From Leptospira sp. WS39.C2 (GTDB taxonomy: Bacteria > Spirochaetota > Leptospiria > Leptospirales > Leptospiraceae), in NCBI RefSeq assembly GCF_040833965.1, contig NZ_CP162142.1, forward strand, positions 1,451,001 through 1,515,000: DNA of 64,000 nt, given 5' to 3'. The notes beneath the pieces are model-generated. The model had not been told where the DNA came from. It did not search any database and worked only from the letters and a program-made list of their open reading frames with translations. The position numbers and the translations under genes are program-made. This document shows, one piece after another, positions 1 to 8,968 of the stretch (positions are counted from its first letter, which is position 1; each line of letters opens with the position of its first letter).

Positions 1-521
1 GCAGGGAGATCCGTTATTTTTTTGGGTGGGGTTGGTTTATCACCTAAACTATAACCCAAAATCCATTTTAGTTTTTGGTAGGAATCGGTTTCTTTTGTTT
101 CTCTCACTTTACGAATGATTTCATTGTATAAATCATAAGTGGATTCAGGAAACCATTTCGATATTTGGAATTCATCTCCTTCCCATTCATAATCCCCTCG
201 GACCTGAATGATAAGTTTTGTTTCATTCCATTGGTATACATTTCCATAAATGGATTCTGTTTGGTTTTGTAATAGTACAGGTACACCTGGTTTAATCCAA
301 AGTTTTGCTTTGTTAGAAAGATTCACTTGGAATTCTGCTCTCCAAGTATTTCCGACAACAAACCGAAGATCAACAAATGTTGCTACTTTAATTGTTTGGG
401 ATTCTGAATCCTTTTCTAAAAATAGATTTCGTTCTTCCTCACGTTCCTTCGTTAAAACTTGTTCTACAAAATTTAATTCTTCTTCTAACGAACCAAACGT
501 TTGTTTTATGGCTCTTCCCAT
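1..521 (-). CDS. N-terminal part of a probable SF1 (UPF1/IGHMBP2-type) helicase, cut by the left edge
   Basis: An open frame of 173 codons starts at the ATG at 521-519 and runs off the left edge. It begins MGRAIKQTFGS, has a charged helical start (ELNFVEQVLTKEREEE), then a beta-rich part with KPGVPVLLQN and GNVYQWNETKLIIQVRG, and ends at LGYSLGDKPTPPKK. A helical N-terminus, then a beta-barrel-like part, then a proline-rich link is how UPF1/IGHMBP2-like SF1 helicases begin before the Walker A motif. The helicase motifs would lie outside the window, so the function is inferred and only moderately likely. The start overlaps the last 16 bases of the TPR gene upstream, which suggests translational coupling. 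Confidence 0.6.
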   Translation of the reverse strand, partial: MGRAIKQTFGSLEEELNFVEQVLTKEREEERNLFLEKDSESQTIKVATFVDLRFVVGNTWRAEFQVNLSNKAKLWIKPGVPVLLQNQTESIYGNVYQWNETKLIIQVRGDYEWEGDEFQISKWFPESTYDLYNEIIRKVRETKETDSYQKLKWILGYSLGDKPTPPKKITDLP

Positions 522-1357
522 TCAATGTTCTCCAAGGTAGTAAAAAAACCATTCCGAAGGAGTGGTGCAAAATCTATAAAGTCAGCTGCTTTTAAGTATA
601 AGGAATCTTCAATCGAATAAGCTTGGATGAGATTATTCGCAGCTTCGTCTACTTTTCCCAAACGACAATGAGCTCTTGCTAAAATGATAAGAGTTTCTGG
701 GTCAATTTCTTTACAAAATTCAATATGAGTGCGAATTGAGGTAAGTGCATTCTCTGGGTCCTCTGCATCAAGGTAACATAACGCAAGTAAGTCGTAATGA
801 AGGAACTCATCTGGTTCCACCATTTTCAGTGATTTTTTTAAGGATGCAAGGGCTGAGTTAAAATCCCCTCTTGAAAAATACAATGAGCCAAGTTCTGCCC
901 AAATATCCTTACGATCAATTCCGCGGCCATTACTCAAATGGTCTTGAGACAATGCTTGTTTTAATACTTCAATTGCTTCTTCCGATCGTTCCATATCTTT
1001 TAACAAAGAAGCTAATAAAAGATAATTTTCTAAGTAAGATGGAAATTGGATGATACTTTTTTGGAGTAGGACTTTTGCGGATTTGAATTTTTTTAATTTG
1101 ATGAGATAACGAGAATAAACCGTGATACTGAGTGGGTGAGATGGATAGTTTTGGATGATGTCTTGGAAAACCGATTCTGTTTCTTTCGGATTTCCCACTG
1201 AATATAAACACCAGGCTTTTTTCGCTTTGATTTTGATGAGAGCAGATTCGTCCTTTGTATACGATTCGCTCTCTGCATATAAATTAAATGCCCGTGTGAA
1301 TTCCTTTTCCTCTTCCAAATTTTTTGCTTCACGGATCAGAGAAAAAAAAGGATTCAT
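506..1357 (-). CDS. TPR-repeat protein
   Basis: A protein of 283 residues, almost all helical, with several tetratricopeptide-like repeats. Examples are the unit around HPLSITVYSRYLIKLKKF, the unit around AELGSLYFSRGDFNSALASL, and later units around LCYLDAEDPENALTSI and ARAHCRLGKVDEAANN. TPR units are protein-interaction scaffolds; nothing here identifies the partner. There is no signal peptide, so it is probably cytoplasmic. The ATG at 1357 is the first in frame and has only a weak upstream GAAG. The stop lies inside the start of the helicase-like gene, so the two are probably one transcript. Lineage-specific role unknown. Confidence 0.8.
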   Translation of the reverse strand: MNPFFSLIREAKNLEEEKEFTRAFNLYAESESYTKDESALIKIKAKKAWCLYSVGNPKETESVFQDIIQNYPSHPLSITVYSRYLIKLKKFKSAKVLLQKSIIQFPSYLENYLLLASLLKDMERSEEAIEVLKQALSQDHLSNGRGIDRKDIWAELGSLYFSRGDFNSALASLKKSLKMVEPDEFLHYDLLALCYLDAEDPENALTSIRTHIEFCKEIDPETLIILARAHCRLGKVDEAANNLIQAYSIEDSLYLKAADFIDFAPLLRNGFFTTLENIEWEEP

Positions 1358-1435
1358 CGGATTTTTTACTTCAGGAAATCACGGATTCGCCGATGGGTAG
1401 AATAGGGAGTAAAGATTGTAAAAGGAGGTCCTATT

Positions 1436-1591
1436 ATGGTTCCATCTACACCTATTAACCCAATCGTCAATTTGCCAAAGGAAATTTTCCAGGCACAAAA
1501 CCAACTAAACGAAAAACTTTTGAAGTTGGCTGTGGAAGAAAAAGTAGGTCCAGTGGCAAAAAGCGAAAGGTTACTCGACATTTATTGCTAA
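1436..1591 (+). CDS. Small protein of 51 residues, function unknown
   Basis: A short reading frame (MVPSTPINPI..., ending LLDIYC) with a very strong Shine-Dalgarno, AAAAGGAGG at about 1420-1428, eight bases before the ATG. It lies between two minus-strand genes and overlaps neither, so it is not a shadow of another gene. The protein starts proline-rich and then has an amphipathic helix with alternating charge (LNEKLLKLAVEEK). No signal peptide or membrane segment. The strong ribosome site and the fit in the gap make it likely real; I recognise no family. Confidence 0.65.
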   Translation: MVPSTPINPIVNLPKEIFQAQNQLNEKLLKLAVEEKVGPVAKSERLLDIYC

Positions 1592-1606
1592 GACCTTTCT
1601 AACGGG

Positions 1607-2437
1607 TTAATCCAATCGGGTTTCTGGATTGAAAACAGGACGTTTTCGTTCCATAAACCCACCAATCGCACTACGGAAATCCTTGGAATCGAGCATGCTA
1701 GCGTTCCAAACCGCTACATAATCCAATCCATCTTCGATGGTTTTTCCAATCCCATGGTTTAAAACTTGTTTCACACCTCGGATGACAATTGTTGGATTTT
1801 CCGAAATTTCTTCGGCTGTTTTTAATCCTTCTGTTAATAAAGTATCAAAATCTTTAGTGACCTTCGTCACAAGTCCCATTTGGAAGGCTTCATTTGCTGT
1901 AATGTCTTTGCCAGTGAGGGCAAGTTCTCTTGTATGAGCATTGCCAATGAGGTGTGGTAACCTTTGTAAAGAACCCATATCCGCAACGATGGCAACTTTG
2001 GATTCCCGTAAAGAAAATACCGCATCTTCAGACGCATAACGAATGTCACATGCAGATACTAAGTCTAGTCCACCACCAATACAGTGTTTTTGTACAAGTG
2101 CAATGGAAGGTTTTTTGGAATTGTAAACTGCATTGATTCCCTTTTGCATCGTAAGGATGAGTTGGTAAAGTTTTTCTCGACCATCAGCAAGTTCTCCTTG
2201 GACAACAGGTTTGAACTCTTGGAAAAAATCTTCTAAATCAAGACCCGTTGAGAAAGATTTTCCTTTTCCAGCAATCACAAAACAATGGATCTTTGGATCG
2301 GAATCAATCTCTGCAACCAAATCGGGAAGGTCACGCCAAAATGGCCAATTCATCGCATTCCTTTTTTCAGGACGATTCAGCCAAAGGATGGCTATGTTTT
2401 TTCTTCTTTCAATTGTAAAAAAAGGAGAAGGGTTCAT
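1607..2437 (-). CDS. Enoyl-CoA hydratase/isomerase family protein, probable delta3,5-delta2,4-dienoyl-CoA isomerase
   Basis: A crotonase-fold protein of 276 residues. The oxyanion-hole regions are visible ([12 protein letters not shown] near residues 57-68 and [16 protein letters not shown] near 119-134). The following stretch, [18 protein letters not shown] (residues 144-161), closely follows the ECH1 (dienoyl-CoA isomerase) pattern, with Glu145 and Asp153 at the expected catalytic places. It would move double bonds during beta-oxidation of unsaturated fatty acids, which Leptospira uses as its carbon source. The ATG at 2437 overlaps the lgt stop as ATGA and has AAAGGA upstream. An earlier in-frame start at 2461 lies deeper inside lgt and is less likely. 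Confidence 0.88.
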   Translation of the reverse strand: MNPSPFFTIERRKNIAILWLNRPEKRNAMNWPFWRDLPDLVAEIDSDPKIHCFVIAGKGKSFSTGLDLEDFFQEFKPVVQGELADGREKLYQLILTMQKGINAVYNSKKPSIALVQKHCIGGGLDLVSACDIRYASEDAVFSLRESKVAIVADMGSLQRLPHLIGNAHTRELALTGKDITANEAFQMGLVTKVTKDFDTLLTEGLKTAEEISENPTIVIRGVKQVLNHGIGKTIEDGLDYVAVWNASMLDSKDFRSAIGGFMERKRPVFNPETRLD

Positions 2438-3360
2438 ACGTTTGTTTTTTCCTTTAACCAAAGTTTTTTAGAAACCATGAGATAAACACCAAAAAGAATG
2501 AGACCAATGGCAATGTATTGGGACTGGGAAAATCCATGCCAGTAGTATCCAGTGAGAAAAGTAGGATTGCCATTGGCATCCGGAATGTTTACAAGAGTAG
2601 GTGGATCTATGAAAGGAATCACTGCTTTATTGACTCGTAAAAATTCGATGATGAGCCTTGCAAATCCATGGATGATGAGAAACTGCGCACCAATGCTCCA
2701 CTTACGAAAATTTTGGTACCGTGCCCAAAATTGAAAGTAGGAGAAGTAACCAAATGCCATGATGGATTCCATCACGGGAGTGTTCCATACAGGTACACCA
2801 GAGGGATGGGCACCGTGGAAATCAAAAACGAAAAATGGAATCCGGGTATCTGTTGCAAAACCATAACATCCATCCCCACTCACAAAACACCCTAGTCTTC
2901 CTATCGCATAACCCATACTTAGGGCAGGAATCACAGCATCATAATAAGCACCAACGTCCAATTTGTGATAACGGAAGTAAATTGTGATAAAGAGCCATCC
3001 AAAAAGAAGCCCACCAAAAAAAACAAGACCACCGCCACTGAAGAGTGAGGACCATAGACCAGGATGGCCTGGAAAACCATTCCAATGGATGAGCGGGTAG
3101 GTGTACTTTCCATCATAACCTGGAACATCGATGAACACTTGGTCCCAAATTTCAAAGATAAAGAAAATTTTTGCACCGATGAGGGTGCCTAAAATCCCAA
3201 GAAAGATCAACCAGTCAGAATGGTTTGGATCTAATTTTTTTCGTTCTAGTTCCTTTGGGAGAAGATAGGAACCAACAAGAAAGGCTAACATCATAAGAAG
3301 GCTGAAAGTGGACAGACCCTCCCAGCCAAAGGGATTGGGAATCGGAATTCGATCTAACAT
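2434..3360 (-). CDS. lgt: Prolipoprotein diacylglyceryl transferase
   Basis: A polytopic inner-membrane enzyme that moves diacylglycerol from phosphatidylglycerol to the lipobox cysteine of prolipoproteins, the first step of lipoprotein maturation. The Lgt signature is present as [19 protein letters not shown], and [12 protein letters not shown] matches the conserved loop. About seven membrane segments are visible. The start is unsure: the ATG at 3360 gives [11 protein letters not shown], which fits the family N-terminus; a GTG at 3387 would add nine residues; neither has a good Shine-Dalgarno. It is translationally coupled to the dienoyl-CoA isomerase-like gene by an ATGA overlap. Leptospira makes many lipoproteins, so this should be essential. 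Confidence 0.95.
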   Translation of the reverse strand: MLDRIPIPNPFGWEGLSTFSLLMMLAFLVGSYLLPKELERKKLDPNHSDWLIFLGILGTLIGAKIFFIFEIWDQVFIDVPGYDGKYTYPLIHWNGFPGHPGLWSSLFSGGGLVFFGGLLFGWLFITIYFRYHKLDVGAYYDAVIPALSMGYAIGRLGCFVSGDGCYGFATDTRIPFFVFDFHGAHPSGVPVWNTPVMESIMAFGYFSYFQFWARYQNFRKWSIGAQFLIIHGFARLIIEFLRVNKAVIPFIDPPTLVNIPDANGNPTFLTGYYWHGFSQSQYIAIGLILFGVYLMVSKKLWLKEKTNV

Positions 3361-3442
3361 AGGGGAAAGGGTAAATTCAGAGCCCACGGGGGAAAGGAGA
3401 ATTTAAATCTGGGAAAGAGAGAAAATTGGTGGTTAAAATACC

Positions 3443-3473
3443 TTGACTCTAGATAGTTCAATATTAAACTATC
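3443..3473 (+). promoter_or_regulatory. Probable promoter with palindromic operator ahead of the DoxX gene
   Basis: TTGACT at 3443-3448 looks like a -35 box. Immediately downstream, 3452-3473 is a near-perfect 22-base palindrome (GATAGTT...AACTATC, 10 of 11 pairs match, AT-rich centre). The palindrome would cover the spacer and the -10 region, as expected for a dimeric repressor of the MarR or HxlR type. The DoxX start codon is 27 bases further on. No regulator gene lies beside it, so the binding protein is not identified. Confidence 0.6.
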
Positions 3474-3499
3474 CAATATTGATCTAAGGAGATTACACT

Positions 3500-3946
3500 A
3501 TGTTTGATACTCTATTTTCTACTTCTGGGGACATCATCCCTCTTATCCTACGCATCACGGCTTTCGTTGTGATTTTTCCACACGGTGCGCAAAAACTACT
3601 CGGTTGGTTCGGTGGGTATGGCTTCAAAGGAACTTACGGATTTTTCACAGGAACGATGAAATTCCCTGGAATCTTGGCAGTTCTCATCATCCTCGGTGAG
3701 TCAGTTGGTTCTGTCCTCATCCTTGTTGGATTTTTAACAAAATTTGCTGCTTTGTCCATTGCTATCATTATGCTAGGTGCTGCATTTATTGCTCATAGAC
3801 ACAATGGATTTTTCATCAATTGGAATGGAAACCAAAAAGGGGAAGGGTACGAATTCCATATCCTTGCAACAGGACTTCTCATTGCCCTCGTGGTTGGTGG
3901 AGCTGGTGTGTATTCTGTTGATTTTAACTTAATTGGTAAGTTTTAA
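3500..3946 (+). CDS. DoxX family membrane protein
   Basis: A small integral membrane protein of 148 residues with four predicted helices and the family pattern RITAFVVIFPHGAQKLLGWFGGYG near the start. The glycine/aromatic motif GFFTGTMKFPGILAVLIILGE follows, and HRHNGFFINWNG sits in a polar loop near the third helix. DoxX proteins are linked in other bacteria to thiol or oxidative stress and sometimes to quinone-type oxidoreductase activity; the exact role here is unknown. A good ribosome site (AAGGAG) precedes the ATG. It appears to be a single-gene unit with its own operator, flanked by minus-strand genes. Confidence 0.88.
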   Translation: MFDTLFSTSGDIIPLILRITAFVVIFPHGAQKLLGWFGGYGFKGTYGFFTGTMKFPGILAVLIILGESVGSVLILVGFLTKFAALSIAIIMLGAAFIAHRHNGFFINWNGNQKGEGYEFHILATGLLIALVVGGAGVYSVDFNLIGKF

Positions 3947-4002
3947 TTCCAAGCAACTTTTGAACTTACTTTAAATCAAAGTGATCAGTTCAGATTTTCC
4001 TG

Positions 4003-4050
4003 AAAAAAAAACCAACCTTCTTCTGAAGGGTAACTTCGGAGGGTTGGTTT
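4003..4050 (-). terminator. Rho-independent terminator of the M23 endopeptidase gene
   Basis: Read on the minus strand, AAACCAACC and GGTTGGTTT form a stem around a loop that can itself pair partly, followed by an unbroken run of T. It lies about 70 bases after the M23 stop at 4123. The stem could also slow transcription coming from the DoxX gene. Confidence 0.75.
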
Positions 4051-4122
4051 CAAGTGGATGGGAAATGTTTCCCTAATGATTTCCATTCTAGGTGTATCAT
4101 CCCAATTCTTAAAGAAAAACAA

Positions 4123-5124
4123 TCAATCTAAGTTGATGTATTCTTCGGGGTCGAGTGGAGAATCGAGACCAATGCGTACTTCATAATGGACGTGAGCTCC
4201 TGTTGCTTTTCCCGTTTGTCCCACAAGGGCAATTTTATCCCCACGTTTGACGCGGTCTCCTGGGTTTACTAGGATGAGAGAACAGTGGCCATACAATGTG
4301 AAAAAACCATTTTCGTGGTTGATGCGAACTGATTTTCCAAGTCCTCCTACAGCAGTGTCCACAGCAATGATCCCAGGTCCCGTAGCATAAATGGGTGTTC
4401 CTTCTCCAGCTGCAAAGTCAATTCCTGAGTGGTATTCCCCCACAGGCAAAATTCCAAAAGGATCACTGCGATACCCAAAGGTGGATGTCACAACACCCAC
4501 ACCCGGCTTCAAAGGTCGGCCCCTTGGCATCGAATAAAAGATACTTTCACGCATCGAAAGGTAATCAATAGCATTCTGAAAATTGGGAACAAGATTACCT
4601 AATCTTACACCAAACTGGGTGTAGGTGGTAACAACTTGTTGGAAAAGTAAAAGGTTCGAATCGAGTTCACTTGCATCTTTCCGAAATTCTTCTTTTAAAA
4701 GATAATCCTGGGTGATCATTTCTTTTTCTGGGATTTCTTCCCAAGCAAGTAAATTGAGGGATTCGGTCATGGATTCTAATTCTTCCACAGATTCGCGAAG
4801 GTCTTTGGAAAGGAGGTCGTAAAATAAGAAAGAGACTAGCTGGGTTTCTGTTTTTTTCTCGAGAGAGAGGTTTCTTTCGAAGAAAAAGGAAAAGTAGAGG
4901 AGGAGCCCAAAGGATAAAAGGACAAGCGATAGAGAAAGTCCAAAAAGGAAACCAAGCATTCCGACAGAAATTTCAATTTGGGCGAATGGTTTTTCATCAT
5001 TTGGGATGAGGACAAAACTCACCTTCTCACGGCTTCGGGAAATCCACTTTTGTAAGCGTTTTCGCCAGCGTAAATTTGCAATTTGGAGCCTTTCGTAGGC
5101 GGTTGTGACGTAAGTTTCTGCCAA
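4123..5124 (-). CDS. M23 family metallopeptidase, membrane-anchored
   Basis: A 333-residue protein with a basic cytoplasmic start, one membrane segment at about residues 52-80, a helical periplasmic stalk, and a C-terminal M23 (LytM-like) domain. Zinc ligands are visible as HSGID near residue 231 and HVHYE near 309, with [18 protein letters not shown] between them, so the catalytic domain looks intact. It should cut cross-links or stem peptides in peptidoglycan during growth or division. It is transcribed divergently from pcnB with about 50-70 bases between. A second M23 protein lies at 57551-58675. Confidence 0.9.
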   Translation of the reverse strand: MAETYVTTAYERLQIANLRWRKRLQKWISRSREKVSFVLIPNDEKPFAQIEISVGMLGFLFGLSLSLVLLSFGLLLYFSFFFERNLSLEKKTETQLVSFLFYDLLSKDLRESVEELESMTESLNLLAWEEIPEKEMITQDYLLKEEFRKDASELDSNLLLFQQVVTTYTQFGVRLGNLVPNFQNAIDYLSMRESIFYSMPRGRPLKPGVGVVTSTFGYRSDPFGILPVGEYHSGIDFAAGEGTPIYATGPGIIAVDTAVGGLGKSVRINHENGFFTLYGHCSLILVNPGDRVKRGDKIALVGQTGKATGAHVHYEVRIGLDSPLDPEEYINLD

Positions 5125-5191
5125 TGTTCGTTATCCAGCCAATTTTTTCCTTGCCCATGCCATTTTTCAGGGGAAAGTGGATGAATCCAAT

Positions 5192-6667
5192 ATGTTTAAA
5201 TTTCTCACTTCTCTTTTCAGAAAGAAAGCCGACTCTGTCGATTCCTTTTTGATGTACCCCGAGGGAAAGAGATACTATCGAGAAACTCACTCCATACGCA
5301 GGGCCAATATCGATGAAGATGCCATCAAAATCATCAATCGATTGAACAAGTTTCGTTACAAGGCCTACTTAGTCGGTGGAGGAGTCAGAGATCTGCTGAT
5401 GGGCAAACGCCCAAAAGATTTTGACATTGTCACAAGTGCGACACCAAACCAAATCAAAAGGATCTTCAATAACTGCCGGATCATCGGTAAACGATTTAAA
5501 ATTGTACACATCATTTTTAAAGGCAAAATTATTGAAGTTTCTACGTTCCGTTCACTACCGGAACATCGTTTGGAAAAACACAAAGCAGAAAACGATTATC
5601 TCATCAAACGGGACAATTCCTTCGGTACAGCAAAGGAAGACGCGGCAAGACGCGACTTTACCATCAATTCATTGTTTTACGATCCTAAAAACGATTCCAT
5701 TTTGGATTACGTAGGTGGATTTGAAGACATCCAAAAAAAAATTGTAAGGGTCATTGGTGATCCTGACATATCTTTCAAAGAAGATCCTGTTCGTATGTTA
5801 CGAGCCGTTAAGTTTTCTGTATTACTCGGACTTGATATCGAGAAAAAAACCAAACTGGCAATCAAAAAGAACCGTTTGGAACTCGAAAAATCTTCCACAG
5901 CAAGATTGCTCGAAGAATATAATAAGATGTTCCGAACCTGGAAAACTTCGATTATCTTTGAAGGACTTGCAGAAAACCATCTACTCGATGTTTTGTACAA
6001 AGAACCAGCGGATAAACTTAAAAAAACTGACCCTGAATGGCGTGAACATTTTATGGACACTCCACTTGGGAAACGACTTGCTGTAACTGACAAACTTCTC
6101 TCAGCGAGAGAAGAGATGACTCCAGCGATTTTTTATTCGTTAATTTTTTACGACATTGTAAAAGACCTTTATGAAAACGATCGTGGTCACCTAGCGCATA
6201 ACATAAAAGAAAGTTTACAACCTGTTTTTGAGCGAATGGGAATTCCAAAACGCGAACAAGACAATTTGGTAAAAATATTCATTAGCCAACCTCGTTTTCA
6301 CATCACCGATGATGAAAAGGAAAGGCAAAATTCTTTCTTCAAAAAGAAAGATTATTTTTACGATGCGTTTATGGTGTACAAAATTGTTGCCATCTCTGAA
6401 AACAACGAAGCTGCCGTACAAACTGCATTTTTCTGGGAAATTTCGCTTAGACAAAGACCGAAACCAGACAGCCATCAGTTTGGCCAACAGAACCGTAAAA
6501 AAGAAGGGAATAAAAAACGGCCACCGCGTAAAAAACACCGTGATCGCAGAGGGAATGGTAACCAAAACCAACAAGATTCCGCCTCAAACACTTCAAATGA
6601 AAATGGAAAAGGTGACTCAAACGATAGCCGAAACCCTTCATTAGAACATCAAGATACTGAGGAATAG
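5192..6667 (+). CDS. pcnB: Poly(A) polymerase / CCA-adding-type nucleotidyltransferase
   Basis: A class II nucleotidyltransferase of about 491 residues. The N-terminal catalytic head shows [21 protein letters not shown] with the metal-binding DxD, and [13 protein letters not shown] follows. The long central part and the family pattern favour PcnB, which adds A tails to RNA 3' ends and promotes decay, over the CCA enzyme; sequence alone cannot fully separate them. The last 60 residues are a basic, Asn/Gln-rich, disordered tail ([19 protein letters not shown] and onward), likely an RNA-binding or protein-interaction extension. The start is unsure: ATG at 5192 or GTG at 5177. Confidence 0.88.
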   Translation: MFKFLTSLFRKKADSVDSFLMYPEGKRYYRETHSIRRANIDEDAIKIINRLNKFRYKAYLVGGGVRDLLMGKRPKDFDIVTSATPNQIKRIFNNCRIIGKRFKIVHIIFKGKIIEVSTFRSLPEHRLEKHKAENDYLIKRDNSFGTAKEDAARRDFTINSLFYDPKNDSILDYVGGFEDIQKKIVRVIGDPDISFKEDPVRMLRAVKFSVLLGLDIEKKTKLAIKKNRLELEKSSTARLLEEYNKMFRTWKTSIIFEGLAENHLLDVLYKEPADKLKKTDPEWREHFMDTPLGKRLAVTDKLLSAREEMTPAIFYSLIFYDIVKDLYENDRGHLAHNIKESLQPVFERMGIPKREQDNLVKIFISQPRFHITDDEKERQNSFFKKKDYFYDAFMVYKIVAISENNEAAVQTAFFWEISLRQRPKPDSHQFGQQNRKKEGNKKRPPRKKHRDRRGNGNQNQQDSASNTSNENGKGDSNDSRNPSLEHQDTEE

Positions 6668-6702
6668 GAAAACCTTTCCTTCAAATCTAAGAAGATTTTT
6701 GT

Positions 6703-6736
6703 CCATAACTCTCGTCGAATGATTTGGGAGTTATGG
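6703..6736 (+). promoter_or_regulatory. Leader hairpin covering the ribosome site of the response-regulator kinase gene
   Basis: CCATAACTC at 6703-6711 and GAGTTATGG at 6728-6736 are perfect inverted repeats. Three more pairs (U-G, C-G, G-U) extend the stem inward to 12 pairs. The Shine-Dalgarno GGGAG at 6726-6730 lies wholly in the right arm, and the ATG is at 6738. As RNA it would hide the ribosome site, so it is a candidate translational switch (temperature, ligand or protein controlled). At DNA level the same repeat could be an operator. Confidence 0.5.
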
Positions 6737-6737
6737 A

Positions 6738-8003
6738 ATGATCGCACAAAATAAAATCCTAATTGTTGAAGACGATCCGACTACATCTCTTTTGTACCAA
6801 GGTGCCTTACGTTCGATTTGTTCTGAATTTGTAGTTTTTTCTGGAATCAAACCCGTCTTCCATCTCTTGCAAAAAGAGGGGATTGAGCACATTGATCTCA
6901 TTCTAACAGACCTAAACCTTCCTGATGGAACAGGTGTGGAACTAGTAAGGGAGATACGTAAAAAAAATTCACAAATTCCAATCCTTGTGATCACCTCAGA
7001 ATCCGACGCAGTATCCATCATTGATGTGATGAAAGAAAACGTTCAGGATTATTTGATCAAACCAGTACTCCCAAAAGAATTAGCGAAAAAAGTCGAATAC
7101 CATCTTTCCAAACGATCTTTGGATTACAAAACTTCCATTTTAGAGAAAGAAAAAATCATCTCCCTTGAAAAACTCTTGGATTGGTACAGTTTCAAAAATC
7201 GTTCCTTGGAACGTGGTGAATTTAATGCCCAGGAATTACATAAAAATTTATTCCATGTTTTACGAGCTAGTTTGTCACAAGGTGCTGGTTTTGGAATTTT
7301 GGTGCAAATCATCGATATCATCAAAGGAATGAAACAAACAGAAGATGGAGATTATATCTTAGAGAAAGATGTATTGTCTATTTTAGAAGATAATGCAAAT
7401 TATTCGAAAAAAGTTTTAAATACCTTTGCTGAAATTGAAAATATCATCTTTGGTCGAGTGGAAGAAGAGGTGGTTCCGCTTTCTATTGTTTGGACCGAAA
7501 TTATTTCCATTGTAGGTGAATTGGAATCACAGTTAAAAATCAAACACCATTCTATCCAAATGACAGATGTTAGTCAGTACCAGATGGATTCTGTTGCGAT
7601 CCAGTGGAATCGGGATTACTTTCGAAAATCAGTCCGCGAACTTCTCATTAATGCGATGAAATTTTCTTTGGATTCTTCTACGATTTTGGTTTTACTCCAA
7701 TTAAAGTCGGATTCAATTTCCCTTTCGATCATCAATTCCGTGGGAAGTGATTTAAAAATGGGAGAAGGGATCCCAAATGAATATTTGGACCTAGTATTTG
7801 AACCATTTTTTAGGTTAACTAAAAATCTTTATGAAAGGTACGAAACTCTTGATTTTGGAATTGGCCTATCTCTTGTAAAGGAAACCATACAAAAGTTTGG
7901 TGGATCTGTGCTTGTATCCAATATTTTGGATCATTTAGGAGAAACTGTAGAACCAAAAGTAGAGTTTAAAATCACCCTTCCTCATTCTCCTTCCTTAAAA
8001 TGA
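6738..8003 (+). CDS. Response regulator receiver fused to a histidine-kinase-like module
   Basis: A soluble 421-residue protein with a reversed hybrid layout. Residues 1-125 are a receiver domain with acidic Asp11/Asp12, phosphoacceptor Asp58 (LTDLNLPDG), Thr86 and Lys108. Residues about 140-240 are helical and contain FHVLRASLSQ, a weak match to a kinase H-box with His173. Residues 290-415 are an ATPase domain with the N-box (ELLINAMKFS, Asn305) and G-box (FGIGLSLVK). It may be a phosphotransfer kinase controlled by its own receiver. No membrane segment or sensor domain is seen. Its 3' end overlaps the convergent thiL gene by 22 bases. Confidence 0.87.
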   Translation: MIAQNKILIVEDDPTTSLLYQGALRSICSEFVVFSGIKPVFHLLQKEGIEHIDLILTDLNLPDGTGVELVREIRKKNSQIPILVITSESDAVSIIDVMKENVQDYLIKPVLPKELAKKVEYHLSKRSLDYKTSILEKEKIISLEKLLDWYSFKNRSLERGEFNAQELHKNLFHVLRASLSQGAGFGILVQIIDIIKGMKQTEDGDYILEKDVLSILEDNANYSKKVLNTFAEIENIIFGRVEEEVVPLSIVWTEIISIVGELESQLKIKHHSIQMTDVSQYQMDSVAIQWNRDYFRKSVRELLINAMKFSLDSSTILVLLQLKSDSISLSIINSVGSDLKMGEGIPNEYLDLVFEPFFRLTKNLYERYETLDFGIGLSLVKETIQKFGGSVLVSNILDHLGETVEPKVEFKITLPHSPSLK

Positions 8004-8890
8004 AGGAAACCTTTGGTTTTGGGTAAGTAAGTTTTTCCATTTTTTTGAAACACAACACCTGGTTTTCCTTTTTCAAATTCACCAATCATAGTCACAGGAA
8101 TGTTAGTGATTTGGTTTGGAAGGATGTCTGGTGATAAAAACAAAAGTTCCAATTCCTCACCAGACCCAAGGCATGGGTCGATCCCAAGTTTTTGTACAGC
8201 GAACGGGTGTAAGGGGACGGATTCTATCTGGATTTTGAGTTTTCCTTTGGAAGCAAAGGCTAATCTTTCTGCATCTTGGATGAGACCGTCAGTGATGTCC
8301 ATACAGGCATGGATTTTAAACTGGGAGAGTGGTTTTTGAAGGATCTGTTTAGATTTTGGCAAAAGGTGTTTTTCGATCGCATCTTTCACACCTTTCTCTT
8401 TCCATTTTTTCTTTAAAGATTGGTATCCGAGAAGGCTTTGGCCTAAATCCCCTGTGACATAGAGGTAATCTCCTGGTTTTCCCCCCGATCGTAACCAGGG
8501 TTTTTGAACCGTTCCTACCACAGTCAGTGCCAATTGGGTTGTCGGTGAGGAAAAGGTATCGCCACCAGCAAGTTTCATTCCATACTGGAGGAGTGAAGAC
8601 CTCAGTGATTTGGCAAACCTCCTCACCCATTCTGTTTTACGAGAGGTGGGGGAGAGGCCCAGGTTTAAAAAACACTCTTTTGGAACACCACCGGAAGCTG
8701 TGATGTCGGAGACATTCACTTCTACTAATTTTCCTGCAAGGATTTCGGGGCTTGACCATTCGTGGAGGAAGTGAGTTCCTTCGGAAAGGGAATCGGTTGT
8801 GACAAGTCGGTTTGGTGCCAAAAAATAACAATCGTCCTCTGGTGGAGGTGTTTTTCCAAATAGGGTGCGGATGATTTCTGATTCTTTCAA
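7982..8890 (-). CDS. thiL: Thiamine-monophosphate kinase
   Basis: A 302-residue protein that phosphorylates thiamine monophosphate to thiamine diphosphate, the last step of vitamin B1 synthesis. Typical ThiL/PurM features are present: PEDDCYFL at the N-terminus, TTDSLSEGTHF, VNVSDITASGGVPK, and later GGDTFSSPTTQLALTVVG and MDITDGLIQDAERL. No other thi gene is nearby and no TPP riboswitch is visible upstream. The short upstream gap is shared with the divergent rplM gene. Confidence 0.94.
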   Translation of the reverse strand: MKESEIIRTLFGKTPPPEDDCYFLAPNRLVTTDSLSEGTHFLHEWSSPEILAGKLVEVNVSDITASGGVPKECFLNLGLSPTSRKTEWVRRFAKSLRSSLLQYGMKLAGGDTFSSPTTQLALTVVGTVQKPWLRSGGKPGDYLYVTGDLGQSLLGYQSLKKKWKEKGVKDAIEKHLLPKSKQILQKPLSQFKIHACMDITDGLIQDAERLAFASKGKLKIQIESVPLHPFAVQKLGIDPCLGSGEELELLFLSPDILPNQITNIPVTMIGEFEKGKPGVVFQKNGKTYLPKTKGFLHFKEGE

Positions 8891-8968
8891 AGCTTCGTTT
8901 CCAATAAATTTGTTTGACCCACTGTGAAAACCGAAAATCCTGACATAAAAGAGGAAAATCTCGTACTT

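Noticed and set aside
6683..6698. AAATCT/AGATTT hairpin after pcnB
   Set aside because: Very short stem of A-T pairs with a weak T run; not called as a terminator.
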